A DNA stretch of 56,844 bases from IMG/VR virus record IMGVR_UViG_3300045825_000531, positions 1 through 56,844 of that record; one strand, given 5' to 3'. Each line of letters starts with the position of its first letter. The first letter of the stretch is position 1. Shown here piece by piece: positions 17,160 through 25,067 of this stretch. Both the position numbers and the translations under genes were made by a program. The DNA is from a virus. Under the pieces are notes generated by a model. The model did no database searches and was not told the origin of the DNA. It saw nothing but the letters and a program-made list of their open reading frames with translations.

Positions 17160-17184
17160 ATCAAAACCAGAAATATTGCTATAA
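17083..17184 (+). CDS. Possible small overlapping ORF
   Basis: 33 codons from a GTG preceded by CGGAGG at six-base spacing, one of the best ribosome sites in this region, overlapping the end of the previous gene in another frame. The product is short and basic. Real only if the site is used. Confidence 0.3.
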   Translation: MSKDTTNSAVRLSDIRDTPLWKKLIKSKPEILL

Positions 17185-17193
17185 GGAAAGAAG

Positions 17194-17649
17194 ATGAAAA
17201 TTATTGAAGGTGACATCACTAACGCTACAGAAGGATTTATCATTCATCAGGTTAACTGTCGTGATGCAATGGGTTCAGGGGTTGCTAAGGCATTATTTAC
17301 TAAATGGCCTATTGTTAAAGAACAATATCATTCGTTCAACCAACCATTTGTAGAATGTAATGTTCAAGACAGATTGCTTGGGTTACTGGATATCATTCCT
17401 GTATCTACAGAAACATGTGTAATCAATGCATATACTCAGAACTATTTTGGTAATGATAGTAAGCAATATACTGATTACGATGCTATCAGAAAAGTGTTCA
17501 ATTTTATATCAAATAACATTGATTTAAGTTGTGGTATTGCTATTCCTTATCTTTATGGGTGCGGTTTAGGTGGGGGCGATTGGAATGTTGTCTCACAAAT
17601 TATTGAGGATACATTTGGTGATAATGCCTCTGTATATCGGTTACAATAA
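17194..17649 (+). CDS. Macro-domain ADP-ribose-processing protein
   Basis: 151 aa, a stand-alone macro domain of full length. Key blocks: GDITNATEGFIIHQVN, AMGSGVAKAL (phosphate/ADP-ribose loop), NAYTQNYFG and IPYLYGCGLGGGDW (second loop). Family members hydrolyse ADP-ribose-1''-phosphate or remove ADP-ribose from proteins or nucleic acids. With four ART-like genes, an NMNAT-like domain and a SLOG protein it suggests that this phage manipulates or repairs ADP-ribose marks. Confidence 0.9.
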   Translation: MKIIEGDITNATEGFIIHQVNCRDAMGSGVAKALFTKWPIVKEQYHSFNQPFVECNVQDRLLGLLDIIPVSTETCVINAYTQNYFGNDSKQYTDYDAIRKVFNFISNNIDLSCGIAIPYLYGCGLGGGDWNVVSQIIEDTFGDNASVYRLQ

Positions 17650-17819
17650 TGACTGAAGTAAAAACTGTATTTCAAAAAGTTTATGACGATGAAACACTAA
17701 AAGAACTTGAAGATGATTTATTTTTTCGATTAGGTCTATCAAATCTTCCTATCGATGAAAATGGGTTTACAAAAGGCGAGTTTATTGTTATTGTGAAATA
17801 TTCTGAGGAAGGTTTCTAA
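17649..17819 (+). CDS. Small acidic hypothetical protein
   Basis: 56 aa, start codon overlapping the macro-domain stop (TAATG). Acidic, one short hydrophobic strand near the C-terminus (FIVIVKY). No family recognised. Coupled to its neighbours on both sides. Confidence 0.5.
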   Translation: MTEVKTVFQKVYDDETLKELEDDLFFRLGLSNLPIDENGFTKGEFIVIVKYSEEGF

Positions 17820-17929
17820 TGTTGGTATTACAAAATATGGGATTTACTGGTGTCCATATATTGTCTATAATGGGAGTAATTGCATTAATCATGATAATCC
17901 CTTATACATTTACTAATTCAAAAAATTAA
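17819..17929 (+). CDS. Small membrane protein
   Basis: 36 aa with one predicted transmembrane helix (ILSIMGVIALIMIIPY). Start overlaps the previous stop as TAATG. No family recognised. Confidence 0.45.
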   Translation: MLVLQNMGFTGVHILSIMGVIALIMIIPYTFTNSKN

Positions 17930-17936
17930 TCTTCAT

Positions 17937-17957
17937 TTAATCTTTATCTGATATAAT
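17937..17957 (+). promoter_or_regulatory. Promoter
   Basis: TATAAT at 17952-17957 with TTAAT 10 nt upstream and a TGA extended -10; leader with AGATAGAAGGA before the ATG at 17992. Confidence 0.65.
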
Positions 17958-17991
17958 TATTCTATCAAAAGACAGATAGAAGGATTTCAAA

Positions 17992-18579
17992 ATGCATAGA
18001 TTCAAACAGTCAGAACGTTTTATCCCAACAGGATATGTGTTATCAAAACACGATGATTATACACAAATTGATGTATATACATTTGAACGCAATGATCGTT
18101 TCATTGCAATGACATTTAAAGGTAAAAGTTTAAAATCAGCAGATCATATCGGTTATAAAACTGAACAATCACGAACCGATGCTATCAAACAATACATTGA
18201 GCGTCACACACGTTTTCTTGATGAAAAGAAAGCGTACAAAGCAACACAAAAAATCAAAAATGCTGAAGAAGCACAAAATGTTCAAGTTGGTGATATCTTG
18301 GTTGCAAGTTGGGGTTACTCAATGTCGTTAAATGATGCATATCAAGTAATCGCTAAAAAAGGTGCAAAAGTTACCGTTAAAGAGATTGCAACGGAATATG
18401 TATCAGGTGATTGGGGTGATTGGGGTGGTGGTCGTGTACGTGCGGTAAAAGATGCATTTGTGAAAGACGGTAAGGAAATGAATAAAATTCTTAAAGGAAA
18501 TACAATCAAAATTAGCGATTGTCAATGGGCTAATAAATGTTCAGAGGCAGACACTTTCTACGAAAATCACACGGACTAA
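17992..18579 (+). CDS. Hypothetical protein
   Basis: 195 aa. The C-terminal half (VQVGDILVASWGYSMSLNDA, then IAKKGAKVTVKEIAT) is a beta-barrel-like module also seen in other phage and plasmid proteins of unknown role; GDWGDWGGGRVR is a Trp/Gly loop. The N-terminal half is alpha-beta and basic. Single-gene unit. Confidence 0.6.
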   Translation: MHRFKQSERFIPTGYVLSKHDDYTQIDVYTFERNDRFIAMTFKGKSLKSADHIGYKTEQSRTDAIKQYIERHTRFLDEKKAYKATQKIKNAEEAQNVQVGDILVASWGYSMSLNDAYQVIAKKGAKVTVKEIATEYVSGDWGDWGGGRVRAVKDAFVKDGKEMNKILKGNTIKISDCQWANKCSEADTFYENHTD

Positions 18580-18586
18580 GGGGTAT

Positions 18587-19036
18587 TTAGTTCTCCTTAT
18601 CCTTCACTGTAAGATTGTATTTCTTCTTTAGCAATGCAATAGCAGAAGTTAATGCTTCCTTGTCACCTACATCTTGTGATTTAAGAAAATCATTAACAAC
18701 TTTCTTATCATCAGTATTTAGTTGTGATAAAAGGTTACTATACTCGTCCTGAAGATCAGAAAGTTTATCTGCATTGTTAAAATTTTCTTTCTGATATTCT
18801 TTCCATAATGCAATTACAAAGCGTTTTGCATTACCGAGAGAAAGCTCATTAGTTGATGTCTTAGAACCTTTATATGCTTTATCAGCAGTTATAGATCCTT
18901 TGTAATATCCTCCATCATCAGGGTATCTTTTGATGGTTCCTAATACAGTATCACCTACTGAAACTGCCCATGCATCATCACCTGTTTGTTTAGTAGTATA
19001 TTGTTCATTCTCATTTAAAAATGTAGTGAATTTCAT
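18587..19036 (-). CDS. Putative internal head protein with capsid-targeting N-terminus
   Basis: 149 aa. The start at 19036 gives MKFTTFLNE, a capsid-targeting match; an upstream ATG at 19048 would only add four residues. GAGGT precedes it. The body has a short beta module (WAVSVGDTVLGTIKRYPDDGGYYKGS) and a helical C-terminus. Minus strand, alone, with an exact late promoter upstream. Expected fate: packed in the prohead, trimmed after Glu9. Confidence 0.6.
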   Translation of the reverse strand: MKFTTFLNENEQYTTKQTGDDAWAVSVGDTVLGTIKRYPDDGGYYKGSITADKAYKGSKTSTNELSLGNAKRFVIALWKEYQKENFNNADKLSDLQDEYSNLLSQLNTDDKKVVNDFLKSQDVGDKEALTSAIALLKKKYNLTVKDKEN

Positions 19037-19058
19037 TTTTAACCTCAAGGTTTTATTT

Positions 19059-19066
19059 TATTTATA
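19059..19066 (-). promoter_or_regulatory. T4-type late promoter (minus strand)
   Basis: Reads TATAAATA on the minus strand, 22 nt before the capsid-targeting gene start at 19036. Confidence 0.6.
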
Positions 19067-19075
19067 AGGAAGTGT

Positions 19076-19495
19076 ATGAAAAAATCAATTGTATATAGAC
19101 ATCTTAGATCACGTTTTCTATCATGTAACTCAGTATCATTGCCGGTTATTGTTGCATCAATTTTATTTGGGATTGCATTCTTCTTAGAAAATCCAGTAAT
19201 GATTGTAATTAACCTATTATATTTTATTATTATTCTTGAAGTCACGAGAATGATTGATGAGTATATTAGATCTCCAGATCATAGGGTAAAAATAAGATAT
19301 CTAGTCGATGCCGCTATCATTGCGGCTTTGCGGGAGATAATTATTATAGTAGTTGACTCACATCACTTACATGATAATATCCAATCTCTAGAGATTTATG
19401 GGTGTATTACATTGTCATTGATGTTACTTCGATATATCTCAATGAAAATTTCACCGGATTTATTGGATGTAAAATTCAATAAACACTTGACATAA
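19076..19495 (+). CDS. PsiE-like membrane protein
   Basis: 139 aa with about four predicted transmembrane helices. The segment RVKIRYLVDAAIIAALREIIIIVVD resembles the conserved core of the phosphate-starvation-inducible PsiE family, as does LLYFIIILEVTRM before it. PsiE function is unknown; in phages it could relate to phosphate stress or envelope changes. SD AAGGAAG. The call rests on one motif region. Confidence 0.5.
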   Translation: MKKSIVYRHLRSRFLSCNSVSLPVIVASILFGIAFFLENPVMIVINLLYFIIILEVTRMIDEYIRSPDHRVKIRYLVDAAIIAALREIIIIVVDSHHLHDNIQSLEIYGCITLSLMLLRYISMKISPDLLDVKFNKHLT

Positions 19496-19515
19496 AGAAA
19501 TTTTTCTGCTATAAT
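19487..19515 (+). promoter_or_regulatory. Consensus sigma-70 promoter
   Basis: TTGACA, exactly 17 nt, TATAAT: a perfect match to the bacterial housekeeping consensus and the only one I saw in this form. The -35 overlaps the end of the PsiE-like gene. Confidence 0.8.
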
Positions 19516-19548
19516 TATTACATAAAAAGAAAGATAGAAGGAAAAATT

Positions 19549-19827
19549 ATGAAACGTTCAACAAAAGAGTTAATTGGTGTTATATCAGCAGTAATTATTG
19601 CGTTTGCAGTTGCTGGGTGGGCAGATTCAGATAATACTATTCCTGCACCTGAATATACAGTTGTATGTGGGCAAGGTTCTGAGATCAATAGTATGTGTGA
19701 CATTATCAATGTTGACGGTGTTAAGGTTGATGGCGTAGATATGGAAATTGCATCAGAAAATGAATTTTTTAGTAAACCTGAAAATGTAAAATTGTGGGTT
19801 GAACAAGGGAAGTTGGATTTAAAATGA
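19549..19827 (+). CDS. Small exported or membrane-anchored protein
   Basis: 92 aa. Residues 8-24 (LIGVISAVIIAFAVAGW) form a signal peptide or N-terminal anchor; the exported part has two Cys (VVCGQ, MCDII) that could form a disulfide. No family recognised. First gene behind the strongest promoter in the region; overlaps the next gene by 4 nt. Confidence 0.55.
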   Translation: MKRSTKELIGVISAVIIAFAVAGWADSDNTIPAPEYTVVCGQGSEINSMCDIINVDGVKVDGVDMEIASENEFFSKPENVKLWVEQGKLDLK

Positions 19828-20162
19828 AAATTGCTGTTGTAGGTAGTCGTGGTTTTAATGATTACGATTATATGATTAGTATCTTAAATAATATTGAAGA
19901 TATTACTCTAATAGTATCAGGAGGTGCTCCTGGTGCCGATAGACTTGCGGAATTGTATGCCGATCAAAACAGTATCAATACATTAATTTTGAAAGCTGAT
20001 TGGGACAAATATGGAAAATCAGCTGGGATGATCAGAAATAAAGATATTGTTGATAATGCAGAATATATCATTGCATTTTGGGACGGTGTATCAAAAGGAA
20101 CTAAAAACTCTATTGATCGTGCAAAAAAAGCTGGTAAGCAAGTAGTAGTATTTAAATACTAA
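19824..20162 (+). CDS. SLOG-domain (YspA-like) nucleotide-binding protein
   Basis: 112 aa. Starts KIAVVGSRGFNDY and carries IVSGGAPGADRLAELYA, then F-W-D-G-x-S-x-G-T-K-N-S-I, the hallmarks of the DUF2493/YspA branch of the SLOG superfamily. SLOG domains bind ADP-ribose-like or other nucleotides and occur in many phage and defence systems. Overlaps the previous gene by 4 nt, so probably co-translated. Confidence 0.85.
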   Translation: MKIAVVGSRGFNDYDYMISILNNIEDITLIVSGGAPGADRLAELYADQNSINTLILKADWDKYGKSAGMIRNKDIVDNAEYIIAFWDGVSKGTKNSIDRAKKAGKQVVVFKY

Positions 20163-20165
20163 TTC

Positions 20166-20173
20166 AATAAATA
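20166..20173 (+). promoter_or_regulatory. Late-promoter-like element
   Basis: AATAAATA, one mismatch to TATAAATA, 27 nt before the phosphoribosyltransferase start. Confidence 0.4.
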
Positions 20174-20200
20174 CTTTAATATTTCTAATAGGATTTAAAG

Positions 20201-20968
20201 ATGATATTTAGTGAATTTTTCGATATACAATCAATGCTAGAAAAAATTAGTGTTGATAATAACAAACTGGTATTTGACTACAAGGACATCTCGAAAGGTG
20301 ATAATAAGGAATCTGTAGGTACGAGTTTCGGTAAAGGAAAGCTTAAACCTTTCATGAAATCTAATAGTATACTTGACAAGAAAAAGGTGTATAGTGTATA
20401 TCAATCATCTGGTGCTACAGATATCTTAAAGGCTGTCAAAGGCAAGAATGGTATTGAGATGGATTCTGATGATTATAAAAAATTCATTGATCGGACAGCT
20501 ATATATCTGTCAAAAGTAATGCAGGATGAAAAAGTCGAGGTAATCCTATCACCTAAATCAAGTGCTAAAATGGTAGATGATGTTCTCGATGCAATAAAAT
20601 TGAGATTACCATATATTATAGATTTCAAGGCTGTATTTGAAAAAATATCTGTTGATGATATTAAAAATGTAAGTATGATTGATGACCCACGTGTTACTGA
20701 TAAAATTCGTTTATCATTTGAAGCTATCAAGAAAAAAGCTATCAAAGATGGATATTTTGCAATGGTTAAGGTAGATCCTAAATTTAGACATTTTGTCCGT
20801 GGATTCTTTCAAGATATTGATGAGAAGGTTGTTAAATCATGCGAGAATAAAAAAGTTGCCTTACTTGATGACATTATATCTTCAGGAACAACAATAGCAG
20901 AAATGATGAGAATGATGGGAATGATCGGCGCTTCAGACGTTATTGGTATAACGGTATTCAAATCTTAA
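20201..20968 (+). CDS. Phosphoribosyltransferase-like protein, possible internal head protein
   Basis: 255 aa. VALLDDIISSGTTIAEMM near residue 218 is the PRPP-binding loop of type I phosphoribosyltransferases (hydrophobic strand, D-D, G-T-T). The N-terminal 200 residues do not resemble a standard purine or pyrimidine enzyme. The start MIFSEFFDI is a weak capsid-targeting match and a late-like element lies upstream. Substrate unknown. Confidence 0.65.
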   Translation: MIFSEFFDIQSMLEKISVDNNKLVFDYKDISKGDNKESVGTSFGKGKLKPFMKSNSILDKKKVYSVYQSSGATDILKAVKGKNGIEMDSDDYKKFIDRTAIYLSKVMQDEKVEVILSPKSSAKMVDDVLDAIKLRLPYIIDFKAVFEKISVDDIKNVSMIDDPRVTDKIRLSFEAIKKKAIKDGYFAMVKVDPKFRHFVRGFFQDIDEKVVKSCENKKVALLDDIISSGTTIAEMMRMMGMIGASDVIGITVFKS

Positions 20969-21200
20969 ATATTTCTTTTCTCTCAGAAACGCTCATTCCA
21001 AAAACTTCATTAACATGATGAAACCATATGTAGGAAATATTCCTCATATGTGTTGCATTCCAATGAAAAACCCTTCCTTCATATGGTGTTGTTAATATAC
21101 GTACACCATCTTCAAACACTAACTTAACATATACATTGTCATCATCTTTGTATGGATAGAAGTCTAAAACATCCTTGTTTAAAAACTTTATTATTACCAC
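20958..21200 (-). CDS. Small hypothetical protein
   Basis: 80 aa, GTG start with AAGGAAAG upstream. Beta-rich N-terminus (VYVKLVFEDGVRILTT), aromatic C-terminal half. Converges with the phosphoribosyltransferase gene, overlapping by 11 nt. No family recognised. Confidence 0.5.
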   Translation of the reverse strand: MVIIKFLNKDVLDFYPYKDDDNVYVKLVFEDGVRILTTPYEGRVFHWNATHMRNISYIWFHHVNEVFGMSVSERKEIFKI

Positions 21201-21245
21201 TTTCTTTCCTTAAATCTCTTTAATGAACTAACCATTGTTAATTAA

Positions 21246-21273
21246 GTAAAAAGATTATGCCCGAAGGCATAAT
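21246..21273 (-). terminator. Terminator of the tail sheath unit
   Basis: On the minus strand, ATTATGCC pairs with GGCATAAT around a TTCG tetraloop, followed by CTTTTT. A textbook intrinsic terminator placed right after the sheath stop codon. Confidence 0.85.
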
Positions 21274-21289
21274 TATTTGAAGTCAACGC

Positions 21290-21618
21290 TTATGCGAAGA
21301 TCTCCTTGAAGTCAACCCCAGTTCCTACGGCGATGAAGTTAAGAACTAAGAACTCCGCAGTACGTGTTGGTTTGATTGCAATGTCAGCGATGAATTGATT
21401 AGAATCAACAACATATGCTGTATTGTTAGTTTCGTCACAACGTACATAGTAATCGTAGATACCACGATTTGCTTTGATGTTACGAAGATAAGGCTCAATC
21501 GTAGATTTGAAACGTGAACGAGTATATGCATCATTGTTGGTGAATACATAGTATTTAGCCATTTTACTGATAGCTCTTTCCATTTCATTGAAAAGTCCTC
21601 TAACGTTAATTCGGTCAA
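21290..21618 (-). CDS. Tail sheath protein gp18, exon 2
   Basis: C-terminal 108 residues of the contractile sheath. TRSRFKSTIEPYLRNIKANRG, YDYYVRCDETNNT, then D-I-A-I-K-P-T-R-T-A-E-F and FIAVGTG match the conserved gp18 C-terminal domain. The exon begins in codon position 2. Joining 22967 to 21618 produces PSAFDRINVRGLF, the conserved sheath sequence across the junction. The first ATG in this ORF lies inside the intron and is not a real start. Spliced protein: 556 aa. Confidence 0.9.
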
Positions 21619-22966
21619 CATTTATTTTCACAAAATTCGTTACATTTTGTCGTTATCTGCGAGGACAAATAACTGCTTAATATTTCTATTAAGGGAAGAC
21701 TATATCACCACTTTTTAATTCAAATTTGGTAGGGAATTAAAAAGGCTCACCACTTCGGATTCACTTGAATCCTACTCTACTAAGGCATTACCCGTTCGAT
21801 AGTCGTTGGACCTTCACCTGTACGGTGCTTGGATGCTGATTGTCCAATACTAATAATTTTTAACATTCACGCTTACCTTTTCAAGTTACGTTGTAGTTTA
21901 TTAGTCTCTAAGGATTTTCCAGCAGTTCAATGAGTTTTATGTGCGCCTGAACCGTTTAACATTTTTATTTATTAAAAAAAGATTCCAACAAATCCCTTAT
22001 TTCTATAGAGCTATTTTTATTTTTACTCAAATTTTCTTCCCACGGAATATATTTTAAATTGTTTATAGAACCTATTATGTACGTGGGTATGTTATTTTGG
22101 AACCCATCGTACACACTGACTAAATGGTCTAAATTATATGCACCCTCTATTCCACATCTCCCTCGTTTTTCCCTATCTATAAGTTTATTTTGATGTTTAT
22201 ATGTTTCTAACCACACATAATAAGAATACATCTTAAAATCTTCTCTAGTTTTAGGCTCTAACATATTTCCATTTTTAATTCTAGTTTCCTTCATCTTGTC
22301 TTGAACTTCTTTTAATTTTGCAGGATTAGAAACCCCATATTTTTCAATATTTGTTTCTCTAATGTTTTTAACCATTTTTGATTTTCTTTCTTTAGTCCAA
22401 GGTGTTAATTCATTCATTTGATATTTTGTCATGCATGATGAGGAACAGCAAGAAGAGTATTCGAATCTAGTGGATGAAAATTTAACTTTATTTGTACAAC
22501 ATTTACATTTTACATTTTTAGCTTCAGGAAAAATTAAATCATATATAGTTTTTTGTAAGTTATTTAATGGGAGGTCTAAAGCGATTATATATTTTTTAAC
22601 AGTTTGTGAAAAACTTCTAAGTTTGTACTGTTCAGAAGAAGTTAAAAACTCATTATATAATGATTTTATATTAGATATAATTTTATCTTCACTAATATCA
22701 CATTTTACAGAGCATTTATATCCTCTGTAAAATGAAAGAAATTTCATTTCTTTCCCACATTTAGGGCATTTATTGCTTACGTTAAAATATTCATTGTAAT
22801 CTTTTTCAGATAATATTACTTTATGATGCTTTAAAATACCCGTAGCTTGTTTCGATGTTATGTTTCCATCTATAAAATTCTTTATTACCTGCATTTTTTG
22901 TTCTGATAACATATTCACCTACCACAATGTTTATGTTATTTATTAATACAAAACCAATATTTTTTG
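21619..22966 (-). mobile_element. Group I intron in the tail sheath gene
   Basis: 1,348 nt between sheath exons, minus strand. The upstream exon ends in T and the intron ends in G, as group I introns require. Core elements near the 3' end, in order on the minus strand: a P-like segment CTGCTGGAAAATCC at about 21912-21925, an R-like segment CCAACGACTA (21800-21809) and an S-like segment GATATAGTC (21698-21706). GACTA of R and TAGTC of S can form P7. The endonuclease ORF fills the 5' half, ahead of the core. Subgroup (IA-like) and exact borders are inferred from restored protein homology. Confidence 0.85.
21965..22918 (-). CDS. Intron-encoded HNH-type homing endonuclease
   Basis: 317 aa, GTG start (an ATG follows two codons later). 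Cys pairs CPKCGKEM and CKCC...CCSSSC predict zinc ribbons; EKYGVSNPAKLKEVQDK is a DNA-binding helical module seen in phage homing enzymes; LDHLVSVYDGFQNNI with a following NLKYIPWEEN and a later N-x-x-K form an HNH-like nuclease core. It probably cuts intron-less sheath alleles and spreads the intron. It starts about 48 nt inside the 5' splice site. Confidence 0.8.
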   Translation of the reverse strand: MNMLSEQKMQVIKNFIDGNITSKQATGILKHHKVILSEKDYNEYFNVSNKCPKCGKEMKFLSFYRGYKCSVKCDISEDKIISNIKSLYNEFLTSSEQYKLRSFSQTVKKYIIALDLPLNNLQKTIYDLIFPEAKNVKCKCCTNKVKFSSTRFEYSSCCSSSCMTKYQMNELTPWTKERKSKMVKNIRETNIEKYGVSNPAKLKEVQDKMKETRIKNGNMLEPKTREDFKMYSYYVWLETYKHQNKLIDREKRGRCGIEGAYNLDHLVSVYDGFQNNIPTYIIGSINNLKYIPWEENLSKNKNSSIEIRDLLESFFNK

Positions 22967-24308
22967 ACGCACTTGGCTTACTTTGCAATGTTTTTTGTCC
23001 CCATACAACTGTACCTTGACCGTTAAAAGAAACGATTGGGTTAATCATATTTTTGTACAAGATATCACGTTGAGCTTGGTTTGGATTAATTGCCAATTTG
23101 ATACAGTTTTTAAGTGCACCGTAGTCAAGACCCGCTGAGGCATCCCATGTATTTCTTGATGTGTTCATAGCTGCACGAATACCTGCTACGTCACCTGCAA
23201 CACTCACCCACATATATTCATCCAATTCTGTTGAGTATTGGTATTTGTAGTTTCCGAAGAATGCATTGTATTTACCGATTGGGTCACCAATGTTGAAGTC
23301 AACAGTGATATATGTAACCATGTTTTCAATTGCTATTGCTGGTTTAACACCTACAACATCATCACGAAGTGCACCAAGGAAACCGATACAGTCTTTTCTT
23401 GAACCTGCAAGTGTTGCAGCTGCAGCATGAGATTTTTCATTTGCAATAACAAGATCAATTTCAATATCTTCAAGGTTTGAGAATACGTCATACCCTACAT
23501 TGAAACTTGCAGTATCAAGAACACCATCATTACCTGATGCAAGAACGAAATCTTTGATCACAGGAGCAACATCTGTTGCAGGATAAGTCAATGAGTCGTT
23601 ATCTTTTACATAAATGTAAGAACTTGTACGATTGATTACTTTTTCAATATAGATTGATTTTCCGTTTTTAGAATCAACCGCTGTTTGGTTAACTGAAACT
23701 ACGAATCTTTCTACAATACTTTTACCGTCGAGTACAACTACAACAATTTCACCGTTTGTTTGGTCGATATTTTGAGTATAAAGATCACCCAATACGATAC
23801 CTGAGTTTGGATATAATTCTTGACCTTTTTTAGTCAATGCCGCTTCATTTGCTACAACAACACGAATATTGTTACCCCAATTACCAGGAGTTCTTGCAAA
23901 GAATTTAAATTTAGATGTTGCTACGTCTACAAATGGGTATGAGATATTTGACAACTCATAATCTGCTTCGTTCATAACAAGATTTGGAACTGCTGTAAGA
24001 ATAGTAACACCGTCAGAAGACAATTCTCCTACTGCATTTTTCATATGTACTTCATCGCTTGCACGTGATACATAACATTTGTCGCCGTACTGTAAAAAGT
24101 TATAAACTTGATACCAGTCATTGTAATTTTTTGATGTTGGTTTACCGTAGTAAAGTTTAAGGTCATCTGTGTTAGTGATCAATAGATATTCATTAATAGG
24201 TCCTTTTACGAACTCACCAACAAATGCAGCAATTGCAGTACTAACTGTAGGAACAATGATGCTTAAATCAATTTCGTTTACCTGTACACCAGCCGATAGT
24301 TGTGCCAT
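22967..24308 (-). CDS. Tail sheath protein gp18, exon 1
   Basis: Encodes residues 1-447 and one base of the next codon. Start at MAQLSAG with AAAGGAG upstream; the longer frame from 24362 lacks a good ribosome site. SAGVQVNEIDLS near the N-terminus, YGDKCYVSRAS, and LAINPNQAQRDILYKNMINPIVSF with WGQKTLQSKPSA near the end match T4-like sheath proteins. Without splicing the frame runs 48 codons into the intron and stops. Forms the contractile tail outer tube. Confidence 0.93.
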
Positions 24309-24377
24309 TAAAAACTCCTTTCTTCTTTGAGTGAAATAATTGTTTTTGTAGTTTATCGACATTTACGGTCGTCTTGT

Positions 24378-24385
24378 TATTTATA
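24378..24385 (-). promoter_or_regulatory. T4-type late promoter for the sheath gene
   Basis: Exact TATAAATA on the minus strand, 69 nt before the sheath start, just downstream of the tube gene. Confidence 0.65.
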
Positions 24386-24388
24386 TAT

Positions 24389-24964
24389 TTATTCAACTAT
24401 AGATGATACAATTGCGCCAGTTGTCTTACCGTTTACTTCTACGGCATCCGCCTTAACCGTTGCAATACCATTAACGCTTATAAGATACTTATCATCTTGA
24501 ATTTCCATGTAATCATATTTCAATCCAATATCTAACGTAAGATGTTCATTCATGTTAGAACTTGCGAATGGAAGATCACCTATGCTTGTAATCTGGGCAT
24601 TACGAAACCACACCTTTAAAATATCGTTTCCTTGCGAATCCGTTATAATTACGTATGCATCATGATAGTTCTTATTAAACATCGGTTGAGTTACTTTAAC
24701 CATCTTAAATGCATTTACCATTACTTCTTTCCAGATAGAAAATCCTTCATCAATAATTAATGTAATTTGTAGATCGTTGAACGTGATATTGTCTGCTTGC
24801 CCCGTTATTAATGCACCCGATCTTGATGCAATCTGTGGATGGGAAAAGTCAACACCAGGTAAGTTTACAGATTGCACGTTATATAGTGTTTCTTCTGAAA
24901 ATAATGTAGTGCCGAAATATATCGACGTATCTAAAGCATAGTTTTTACTTGCATTATTAGCCAT
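24389..24964 (-). CDS. Tail tube protein gp19
   Basis: 191 aa, close to T4 gp19 length. Contains VQSVNLPGVDFS, a beta-rich centre (ITFNDLQITLIID) and the F-R-N-A-Q-I-T-S-I-G-D-L-P-F segment, typical of T4-like tube monomers; it lies immediately upstream of the sheath gene in transcription order. Stacked hexamers form the inner tail tube. Late-like element upstream. Confidence 0.88.
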   Translation of the reverse strand: MANNASKNYALDTSIYFGTTLFSEETLYNVQSVNLPGVDFSHPQIASRSGALITGQADNITFNDLQITLIIDEGFSIWKEVMVNAFKMVKVTQPMFNKNYHDAYVIITDSQGNDILKVWFRNAQITSIGDLPFASSNMNEHLTLDIGLKYDYMEIQDDKYLISVNGIATVKADAVEVNGKTTGAIVSSIVE

Positions 24965-24981
24965 GAGATACCTTTTTGATT

Positions 24982-24989
24982 TATTTATC
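24982..24989 (-). promoter_or_regulatory. Late-promoter-like element for the tube gene
   Basis: GATAAATA on the minus strand, one mismatch to TATAAATA, 18 nt before the tube start codon. Confidence 0.45.
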
Positions 24990-24994
24990 GTAAT

Positions 24995-25014
24995 TGATAA
25001 TGATTATCATTATT
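24995..25014. promoter_or_regulatory. Fur-box-like operator between tube and sigma-factor genes
   Basis: TGATAAT-G-ATTATCA (24995-25009) is a perfect 7-1-7 inverted repeat, the Fur-type operator form, and 24996-25014 matches the 19-bp classical box at 17 positions. It lies between two divergent genes, so it cannot be a terminator of either. Confidence 0.5.
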
Positions 25015-25024
25015 AAGGTGTATT

Positions 25025-25045
25025 TAATCTTAAGTATGTTATAAT
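25025..25045 (+). promoter_or_regulatory. Promoter for the gp55-gp47-gp46 operon
   Basis: TTAAT, 11-nt spacer, TATAAT at 25040-25045; the Fur-like site lies 31-45 bp upstream of the -10. Confidence 0.65.
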
Positions 25046-25067
25046 GTAAATGTTAAAGAGAGGATCA

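Noticed and set aside
21290-22967. Tail sheath as two independent genes or a frameshifted pseudogene
   Set aside because: A T/G-bounded intron with group I core segments restores the conserved protein exactly in frame, which neither alternative explains.
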